Shown one piece after another: positions 55,810-64,000 of a DNA stretch of 64,000 nucleotides. Both the position numbers and the translations under genes were made by a program. Source of the DNA: Gautieria morchelliformis (Eukaryota > Basidiomycota > Agaricomycetes > Gomphales > Gomphaceae). The stretch spans positions 27,989-91,988 of the forward strand of contig WHVA01000461.1 in NCBI GenBank assembly GCA_015179125.1, given 5' to 3'. Position 1 is the first letter of the stretch; each line of letters opens with the position of its first letter. The notes under the pieces were generated by a model. It was given only the letters and a program-made list of their open reading frames with translations. It made no database searches and was not told the DNA's origin.

Positions 55810-58800
55810 TGTTTGGTGTGTACGTTGCATCGGGATTCAATGTTTCGTTCTTCGGATTTCGGATCACACTTTTTAAGCCTGGCTGCAGCAAGTGCAATGT
55901 AGACAACACAGTGGATTCCCTATCTGCGAAATAACAGCGTATTCGATTTCAATCCCAACCTCCGCCTAGCACGACGTGCTGAAACACCCTTGAAGCGTCC
56001 AGATGGCTGTATGCTGAGAATCTTGAGGAGCAGCCTTACATCATAAGGCACGCGGGTAAGGTCACGCTCGGGCATTACGGTAATGGATAATTAAATAATT
56101 AAATATTCTGCGTAATATTTCTGATTTGCCAGAATCGATAGAATTCGAAGCAAGGTGCCAGGCCGGATCTCTCCGCGGCGGCATTAGATATCAGTGAAGG
56201 TGGAACAGCAATTTAAGTTCATTGGAATCCACATAACAATTCACGCAGTACAACGTTGAAAGTACGTACCTGGCCGCGTTCCCCGGTATAAGGTCGGCGC
56301 TCGTCTTCATATCTGACCTTCGCTGAACGCATATCCCGCGGTGCCACATTTCCAGTTGCTCTCCGCGAGTCTGTACCAGTGTCCAACAACCATGGCCGAC
56401 TCCAATCATCCGGTAAGACTTGTCCATGTAGTGGTGCTCTGCCACGCTGTGAGTCTCTTCGCAAGGGAAATTGAGCCCGATATTAGCCTCCGCATTGCCT
56501 TAGGCAATGCAGAGGCCGATCTCGAACTCGCGAAATCACTCCCACTTCTACGACGAATTGTACTCCTATACCCGTTCATCACATGACCCAGAAACCGAGT
56601 GGAGAACTCATTACCGGCATTCGCAATTTGCACGAGAAGATGGAAGTGCATTATTGATATGTTAGAGTGTTTGAGGGCCTGCGAGAACGCCTAGACTAAC
56701 ATTTCGAGTTACTAGTCAAGTCACATTTTTCTTCTTTCGTCTCATATCTGCTCTTTCACTCAATACTTATGCGCTCAAAGGAGGATTCCATGGTCGTTTT
56801 ACAAACGCGCCTGAACCACTCATGATGGCTCGGACCACGGGGGAGGTCTGGAGCTTCTTCATTCACAAGGTATGATGTATCGCTAAAGTTCCTGAACCTT
56901 ATCGTGGTTATGAACGGTAACCCACCAGAGGTTTACCACTGTAGGTTTACAATAGGATCACAGACTAGGCAGATGCCTTGCTTGCTCTCTGCTATTAGAC
57001 CCCCCCACTCGATCATGTAACTTAATTGGAGCGACACAATAACGCCGGATATACCCCATCACATACACTCCTTTGGCAAACCTCTAGCTGTATCTTTCTC
57101 CCCACAATCCCCTTCGTCATTGATTAGTCGCTTATGGGAATCCCTGGACACCGAATTCATTCAGGTATCTAAGCATTTCTCCTGATTCCTCGTATATCCC
57201 GGTCATGCTGGACGTGAGTGCCACTGAGTGGAGGGTCGCACTCCATCAATTATACGAAATTGCCATTATACAATAATTGTGGTCTTGCATGATGCAAGGT
57301 CTAACGTTACTGACTGTGAAATAATGGCGATTTTGGGATCATGATAAATCAGAATTTCAGATGATCAGGTAAGGTGAACCATCGACAGTGTCGATGAGAG
57401 TCTTCACAATATGGCCACGCATTGACATTGACTACTTCGGCATTAAGCAGGTTGAGTTTGCTGTCGTTTTGCCACACCAAACAAAGCTTACAATTCAATG
57501 CAGTTGCTCGCATTCCACACCTTCACAAAATTAATACTTCGAGAATCTTGTTTTGTGGTGTCGATTTCTATTACACACTAGTAATGATTTCTGCCGATCT
57601 CTTAGCGTAGGTATGCTTGGGACCACATATCAGCGCCTCCCATGTAAAAAAACAATCGAATGGGCCCCGCGGTGAACATGCCATCAGGGGAACCTGCTCA
57701 CGTTAACGTTTCTCGGCTCACTTCGGGCAAGACTCATTTGAAAGGGCGCATAATTAGCGGTGAACTGCTTATACTCCATCATAAGCATAAGTCGCCTTAA
57801 CGCCGAAAGGGCAGTACCCTTTTCTTTACCGACCAGGCGTGTGGGCTTTGTCCATGGAGGATTTCCAGATGCGGCTTTTGGTGGGTTGCGTTGCGGGCTC
57901 ATAGTGGTGTGTGATCAAAGGAGGAAGGTGTTGAGTGTCGGCCGTTTGACGCCACTTGAGAACCAGTCACATGACTGGGGGCGACGGGGACCGTAGACCG
58001 ATAAAATAAACAGTTGACCGATATTGTCGATACCGCCCACATGTTGTCACCTGTAAGGCTTGCAGGAGAAGCTATGCTACATGCAAAGGCCTTCTAAGTA
58101 TTCATCCATATGACACTGGAATTCGGTCGTCAGCGCAATGAAACTTGAACAGCGGCAGAAAACGTACCAGACAAATGCTCGGACTTTTTCCTGAGCTCAC
58201 ATCTTATATAGTATATACATGTTCCAGATGTGCAACGGCGATTTTGTATTAGCGATAGACTCGTTTGTCTTACCATACGCTCAAGCTGTAGGGATCTCGG
58301 TTAGCGACTGATCCGTGTAGGCTACATGGTTGCATGGCATTAATACGTTGGCCTATGCAGCCTTGTAACACTGGCAGCTGCGATTTACGTCGGCCATAGG
58401 CAGGCGGCCAGCAGTAGCGCGCGTCGGGCGATGCATTTTTGGGCTCGGCCACCCGGTTTTCGGGATTTTCTTGATGGAGATCCAGATGCCCGAATTCCCT
58501 TGTAGCTTACCGCTTCATTCCACAAGATCTCCATGGATCTGACGGCGTTCCCAATGTAAAAAAAAATTTGACAAATGAGACGCATCGGCATATGCAACCA
58601 CAACTCGCGGACTTGCTTTCCGCTTACATCCCCACCTCATTCCTCAATCCTCAACGGTTCTCGCCGAGTTGCACTGTCATACTGCTGTCTTATTAGGTGG
58701 AGCAAATATCAATACCTTTCACTTTATTTTTGGAGTTTCGTCCGGAGACGAGTTTGGACCGGAGGCTATGATAAAAAACAACACCGAGGGTGTGTTGTAT

Positions 58801-59146
58801 CCACCCGCGTGCGCGTGCCGTGCCGTAAACGACGCAGGCCATCATCGGTGCTGCCCCTGATCTCATACCTGGCAAATACTTGGGGTTTCAATGACACCCA
58901 TTGTATTATCCGCGTTCATTAGGTATACCTAACATTGGCCTCTATTGGTCAACAAGAGAGCGTAGATCCAAAAGAAGGAGGATTCCGTGCCTGCCACGTT
59001 TCACGGCTTGGCCCAGTGCCGGCGCTCTTCGGCGGCAATCCAATGTAACTGTAAGAACGTGAGCAAGCGGCGAATGGAAACCAACAATGAAAGGTGCTGT
59101 CCTACTTTCCAACTTTTAATAACCATTTCGTCTCACCAGTTGCCGC
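55810..59146. other. Spacer between the two GT90 genes
   Basis: 3.3 kb without a recognised gene. Small open frames such as 56393-56586 plus (MADSNHPVRLVHVVVLC...) and 57684-57902 minus show no family. No transposon ends or LTRs were found by eye. Confidence 0.4.
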
Positions 59147-61518
59147 ATGGCCTGGTTGTCGCCGTCCACTACTTCACTACGCGCCGCTTCTCCAGAACGC
59201 TACATTCCCAAGAACGCTCCTTATCGTCGTTCTCGCTTGCTCTCGTGGTGTCTCTGGATTCTCGCCATCATCGCTGTCTTCTTATGGGCTCAACCCCACG
59301 TTCAGCTTCGCGCCCCCGTCCTACCCAAGAAGCAAAAGCATGGAACTCACGTACAAGCTACAAAGCTGTTGCGATTTTCAAAGCAAGGAGCACTCCTACA
59401 AGCTGGAAAGCAAGCCACTCCAAAGAAGGGTGCAGAGCATGTGTACCGCTCGGATGGCCTCCTTGAAGTCAACCCAGAAGGAAAACATCCCATACTAGAG
59501 CTCATAGCCCGCTCTGAAGCTCAGTGGAAAAGCAAATTTGATCGTCAGAGCAAGACTCTCACACAGGCCGTCACCGAGTACAAAAGGCGCTACAAACGTT
59601 CTCCCCCAAAAGGGTTTGAGCTTTGGTGAGTGTTCGTAGGCCCATCGAGCCCTGGCGTAGCTAATCCCGTTTAGGTGGGACTTCGTGAAAACCCACGACG
59701 TGAAACTGGTTGACGAATATGACTCCATCCATGAACGCCTCCAGCCTTACTGGGGTGTTGATCCCTCTGTCCTGCGCGCATCTCAAGCGACATGGGAGTC
59801 CCATAGTGGCACATTCACTATCGGCAAGCTCCCCGGTGAGCATACTGTCAAACTCCTCAACCACACCATCCCAGAAGGCGCCCAACTTGGGGAGGAACGT
59901 ATCCAGAACCAGCTCGAACTCCTTAAGGATGTTCAGGAGTGGTTACCAGAGTTTCGGGCGACGTTCTGGATGCATGACGGCCCGATACAGATGGTGGCCT
60001 GGGAAGTGCGTAGTCAGGCCAAGCAGGCGGCAGAGCGCGGTCAATGTACGCATCGCTTTGTGTTGTCTCGTGTGGCGCTTACTATGATCAATACTCCAGA
60101 TATCGATGTCAAGAAGGTTGCTGCCTCCGTCACCGCGAAAGGATGGGAAGCTGCTTGTCCCCCAAACTCCCCCATCCACGCCTATAAACCTCCCCCGCTC
60201 CCTCCTGCCGACGCACACCAGGCCACGGAGCCTCTCGCACCGCCGCAACCTCTGGAATCTCCCAAACCCAAATCATTCATATATGACCACAGCCTCTCCA
60301 TGTCACCCTGCCTGCATCCGACGCACATATCGCTCAATGGTTACTTCTCCTCATACCACTACGAAACCCAGTTTGGACCGGCTCCTGACACATCCCTCGT
60401 TCCTACGTTTAGTATATGTGTATCTCAACTGCACAATGATATCCTTACTGTCGCGCCTGAGCAGTACAGTGAGAAAGTAGGTGAGGACCCTGCATGGGGG
60501 GATAAGGTAGATACCCGGCTCCTGTGGCGAGGGAGTAACACTGGGATCTCGTATCAAGAGGGGACTGATTGGAATACCAGTCAAAGAACGCGGCTTGTGG
60601 AGCTGGGCACGCGCAGGGGGGCGAGACGCAGGTCTTGTTGCCGCCCGCTGCCAGTGGCAGGGTGGGTGGTGTCAGTGGATGGGATGCTGCAGCGGTGGGA
60701 CACGGCGAGCCTGTCCGCACAAGCGCGCTGAATGCAGCGTTCATGGATGTGGCATTCGCAGGGAAGCCCGTACAGTGCCAGGGGTCTGTATGCTCGCTAC
60801 TGCAGAACATGTTCCAGTGGCGCGCCTTTCAATCATGGCAAGACGCATGGGTTTATAAATTTATCATGGACGTAAGTTCACTCAGCTTTCAGGGGAACTG
60901 TATCTCTTTCTCCACATGTCCATATGTGCTGACTACAGTGCAGATAGATGGGAATGGGTGGAGCGCGCGATTTAAGCGGCTCATGACCTCCAACTCACTC
61001 ATATTTAAGGCGACCATTTTCCCTGAGTGGTGAGTCGCTCTTCTCGGAGCCCACCTACTTACTCTCAGCCCCGTTAGGTACACGGAACGTATCATGCCCT
61101 GGGTACACTATATTCCCGTCCAGGCAAGCCCCCTCCCGCCGTCTGCCCTTACCGCATCTGACTCTCTCCGCCCTTCCGCAGGTTGACCTGTCGGATATCT
61201 ACGATATCCTTGCCTTCTTCCGCGGCGACCTCTCCGGCGCTGGTGCCCAGGACGACCTCGCTGAGCGCATTGCCACGGCCGGGAAGTCGTGGAGTAACGA
61301 GTTTTATCGACAGCATGATATGGCCGCTTATAACGTTCGGTGAGATTACACCCGCAAATCCCATCTGCCATCCATTCTGCTTTCTCAATGTGATGTAATG
61401 GCCACTAAATATATATTTTCACAGCCTGTTCTTGGAGTATGCGCGGGTGATGAGTTCGGATCGCGAGGCTATGACTTATCGTGGCGACGACGACGACGGC
61501 ATCGATCCAGACTGGTGA
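59147..61518 (+). pseudogene. GT90 (CAP10-like) glycosyltransferase 2, one frameshift
   Basis: Same seven-exon plan as gene 1: 59147-59625, 59675-60045, 60100-60871, 60944-61029, 61078-61123, 61182-61339 and 61425-61518. TM anchor LLSWCLWILAIIAVFLW; catalytic part LLWRGSNTG, the ATGs in frame, [19 protein letters not shown] and VDLSDIYDILAFFRGDL; acidic end DDDDGIDPDW. Exon 3 is one base short: GCGCAGGGGGGCGAG at 60611-60625 has six G where the frame needs seven, so RRG shifts to RRR and a stop follows at about 60729. All other joins are in phase. Either a young pseudogene or a homopolymer sequencing error. The GC donor of intron 5 (CAG|GCAAGC) is kept. Confidence 0.8.
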
Positions 61519-62038
61519 TGATTGGATTCGGGCGTTCGTGGGGGTGGCTGGTGCTCGCAGTGTAGTAGCAGAGTTATTGTACGCGTATAATTTAGATTAC
61601 ACACATAGATCATGCAGGCTGTTCTCGGTTATGATTCACTCGGGTTCCAATGGGACAAATGCCCGCGCCCCAAATCTATTTACCGATTACCTAACCACGC
61701 ACCTGGATATAGTAATCCACGATCGAGGCGTCCTGCGTTAGCCGACACGCCCCAACATTACCCAAGGCGTCGAAATGTTACTCACACCCACCGCCATGTC
61801 GTTTCAAACCAAATATCGACACTTCACTGACTTAGCAGAGTTTGACTTCTATGTTGCAGAGCGTGGCAAGAAAAATGCGGAAGGACTAAGGGCCTTAAGA
61901 GTTCCAACTATTGATTGTCATGTTCATTGGCTCTAGGCTGGTAAGTCTAGAACCCTTCTTCTTTCATTTGATCTTACTCCCTATTTCAGTACTATACACC
62001 CAAGAAGCATCTGTCAACCATGTTCAATTGCACCCCAT
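61519..62038. other. Spacer, nothing recognised
   Basis: Downstream of GT90 gene 2. Short frames only. CCCAT at 62034-62038 directly borders the chromovirus LTR. Confidence 0.4.
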
Positions 62039-62519
62039 TGTAAGGGCAACCCTGGCAGGTTGTGGAGATCACACTACCACACAACTGACAAGGGGAAATC
62101 CAAAGTATGTATAAATGAACAGAGCATACAAGAGAGGGGATTCTCACCTGACAAGGGGAAATCCAAAGAGAAAAGTCTAAGGACCCCCAATGTCAGCGAG
62201 CCCGTATTATACTACACTGCGCAGCCAGGGACAACACTTGGCACCCGCCATCAACCCTGCACCTCCCTGACCCTTGATCGACCCTTGATGCCACCTATTA
62301 CGCGAGTCGCTTGATTTCCGACACTGTTCTGAGAGTGGAAGTCGGAAATTAGAGTGGAACTGGCAAGGCGAACAGAACTGGTGGAAGTTCTCCCAGAAGC
62401 GGAATCATTTCCAAAAGCGGAGGCGGAGATGGAATTGGAACCGGAAGCGGAGTCGGAAATGGAGTCGGAACTGGGTGTGGTGTCGGAACTGGAAATGGAA
62501 AACAGGGTGTCCCCTGACA
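62039..62519 (-). repeat. 3' LTR of the Ty3/gypsy chromovirus
   Basis: 481 bp, plus-strand TGTAAGGGC to TGTCCCCTGACA, so it reads TGTCAGGGG...CTTACA in the element's minus orientation. It lies just downstream of the pol chromodomain end (minus strand), which identifies it as the 3' LTR. The interior has two tgacaaggggaaatccaaag copies and a GGAA-rich zone. Confidence 0.9.
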
Positions 62520-63849
62520 TCACCCCCCCTCTAGCGTGCTGCGTCCTCGAAGCACGGGACACGAGGGATTGAAATGCCAGCGAGCGGATTCGGCAAGGGG
62601 CACCGGGATGTGTCCCATAGAACTCACGGAGTTTGTCTGGAGCGGAAATATCTTGCTCCGGGACCCACGAATTGTCCTTTGTACCCATACCCTTCCCATT
62701 TCACGAGGAATTGGAGTCGTCCTCGCACAAACCGGCTGTCCAGGATCCGTTCCACCACATAGTGCTCTTCCCCATCTACAATTTCCGGCGGAGGTGGCAG
62801 ATGAGCCTTCCAACCTGGAATTGGGTCCTCAAGCATAGGGAGTAACTGTCAGGGGACACCCTGCTTTCCATTTCCAGTTCTGACACCACACCCAGTTCCG
62901 ACTCCATTTCCGACCCCGCTTCTGGTTCCGCTTCCATCTCCGCCTCCGCTTTTGGAAATGATTCCGCTTCTGGGAGAACTTCCACCAGTTCTGTTCGCCT
63001 TGCCAGTTCCACTCCAATTTCCGACTTCTACTCCCGGAACAGTGTCGGAAATCAAGCGACTCGCATAATAGGTGGCATCAAGGGTCGATCAAGGGTTGGG
63101 GAGGTCAGGGGGATGCAGGGTTGATGGCGGGTGCCAAGTGTTATCCCTGGCTGCGCAGCGTAGTATAATACAGGCTCGCTGACATTTGGAGTCCTTAAAC
63201 TTTTCTCTTTGGATTTCCCCTTGTCAGGTGAGAATCCCCTCTCTTGTATAATCTGTTCATTTATACATACTTTGGATTTCCCCTTGTCAGTTGTGTGGTA
63301 GTGTGATCTCCACAACTAGCCAGGGTTGCCCTTACAGTAACTTCACCACGTTGAAGACGGGGTGGAGGCGGGACATGGACATCGGAAGTCGGAGGCGGTA
63401 TGCATTCCGTCCAACCCTCCGCGTCACTGTGAAGGGCCCAAGGTAGCGGTGGGCAAGCTTCTGCGAAGGGCGTGTGGTGCGGATGTCACTTGCATCTAGA
63501 TACACCTTGTCTCCAACTTGGTACTCTGGGGCAGGAACCCGGCGTTGGTTGTAGTACCTTGCCATGTCATCCTTGGCCTTCGCAAGGGCCGACTTGGCTT
63601 CCGAAAGGGTGGAGTCCATGCGGTCTCAGAACTCATTGACCGTCTCAAGTCGGGAGTCAGCCTGGCGTGGTTCGAAGCCCATCCACGGGTGTCATCCGGA
63701 GTCAAGCATGAAGGGAGTCTGTTGTGTGGTGGAATGGACATGGTTGTTGTATTGGAATTCCACCAGTGGAAGTAACTCGTCCCAGTCATCCTGCCTCTCA
63801 TTCACAAAGAGGCGGAGATATTGCTCCAACTCCTGATTGACCCGTTCCG
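62520..63849 (-). pseudogene. Chromovirus pol 3' end: integrase C-terminus and chromodomain
   Basis: Read from the right on the minus strand: TERVNQELEQYLRLFVNERQ, DWDELLPLVEF, MGFEPRQADS, DRMDSTLSEAKSALAKAKDD, YQVGDKVYLDASDI, LAHRYLGPFTV and LHPVFNVVKLL; then, beyond a solo [41 protein letters not shown] and NSWVPEQDI. This is the integrase C-terminal region with GPF/Y-type module and a classic chromodomain that targets modified histone tails. One stop lies near 63627. The gene is cut at 63849 by the G-rich array, so protease, RT and the integrase core are missing. Confidence 0.9.
62847..63336 (+). repeat. Solo gypsy LTR (490 bp) nested in chromovirus pol, TSD GTAAC
   Basis: Plus strand TGTCAGGGGACACC to CCCTTACA, flanked by GTAAC at 62842-62846 and 63337-63341. 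Removing it with one GTAAC restores the frame FNVVKLL-PMLED exactly. Orientation is opposite to the host element. It forms a large inverted repeat with the 3' LTR at 62039-62519. Confidence 0.93.
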
Positions 63850-64000
63850 TTGGGGTTGGGGTTGGGGTTGGGGTTGGGGGGGGTTGGGGTGGGGGGGGTT
63901 GGGGGTTGGGGGGGGTTGGGGTTGGGGTTGGGGTTGGGTTGGGGTTGGGGTTGGGGTTGGGGTTGGGGTTGGGGGGGGTTGGGGTTGGGGTGGGGTTGGG
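63850..64000 (+). repeat. TTGGGG-type terminal array (telomere-like)
   Basis: 151 bp of TTGGGG units with some longer G runs (GGGGGGGG) and occasional GGGTGGGG; there is no A or C. The G-rich strand runs 5' to 3' toward the right end of the window, as at a right-hand telomere. It starts inside the chromovirus pol codons for TERVNQ, at ccgtt, which shares GTT with the repeat. Most basidiomycete telomeres are TTAGGG, so either a variant telomere, a base-calling distortion, or an interstitial repeat is possible. Confidence 0.75.

Noticed and set aside
62251-62688. Glu/Ser-rich open frames (also 19228-19413 and 62776-63012)
   Set aside because: They come from the GGAA-rich zone inside the gypsy LTRs; the same protein-like text appears in each LTR copy regardless of context.
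1-64000. CRISPR arrays, rRNA and tRNA genes
   Set aside because: No regularly spaced short repeats and no tRNA or rRNA signatures were seen on either strand. The only regular short repeats are the minisatellite in copy C and the terminal G-rich array.

Overview
The window reads as a transposon-rich, probably subtelomeric piece of a basidiomycete genome, most likely an agaricomycete. The support is short (about 50-60 nt) introns, a DUF6533-type membrane protein, an F-box gene, CAP10/GT90 glycosyltransferases, and Tad1-like LINE, Ty1/copia, Ty3/gypsy chromovirus, hAT and Tc1/mariner-like elements. No rRNA, tRNA or CRISPR array was seen. All assignments come from reading the sequence and its translations; no database search was run, and the species cannot be named.

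Host genes come from two duplicated families plus a few singletons. Family 1 is a secreted-then-anchored single-pass membrane protein (signal peptide, Cys-rich ectodomain, Ser/Thr stalk, TM helix, Pro-rich tail). It has four copies, all on the minus strand: A 578-2262, B 3528-5213, C 34661-36438 and D 51311-53004. Family 2 is a GT90 (CAP10-like) type II membrane glycosyltransferase, with copies at 53434-55809 and 59147-61518 and a decayed fragment at 33926-34462. Copy D and the first GT90 gene diverge from a shared 430-bp region. Singletons are an F-box gene (23108-23667, 3' end lost), a DUF6533 gene (26086-27882) and a G-protein beta-subunit relic (47600-47900).

Most of the rest is nested mobile DNA. 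From left to right: a copia element (5640-18850, minus) split by two head-to-tail LINEs (5992-18224) that share one 11-bp target-site duplication; a solo gypsy LTR (18905-19375) in a copia fragment; a LINE relic (21405-22990) split by a 364-bp solo LTR; a complete hAT element (29919-33656, 8-bp TSD) between copia fragments; a complete Tc1/mariner-like element (41404-44614, 39-bp TIRs, TA TSD); gypsy and copia pol relics (44850-51114); and a chromovirus 3' end (62039-63849) carrying another solo LTR. The window ends in a 151-bp G-rich TTGGGG-type array (63850-64000). It has the polarity of a right-hand telomere and cuts the chromovirus pol gene mid-domain.

The strongest observations are the LINE dimer, which looks like one integration event joining two RNAs; the TTGGGG terminal array; GC-AG introns conserved in both host gene families; and a datable series of nested insertions, including an empty site for a copia insertion upstream of the membrane-protein genes.
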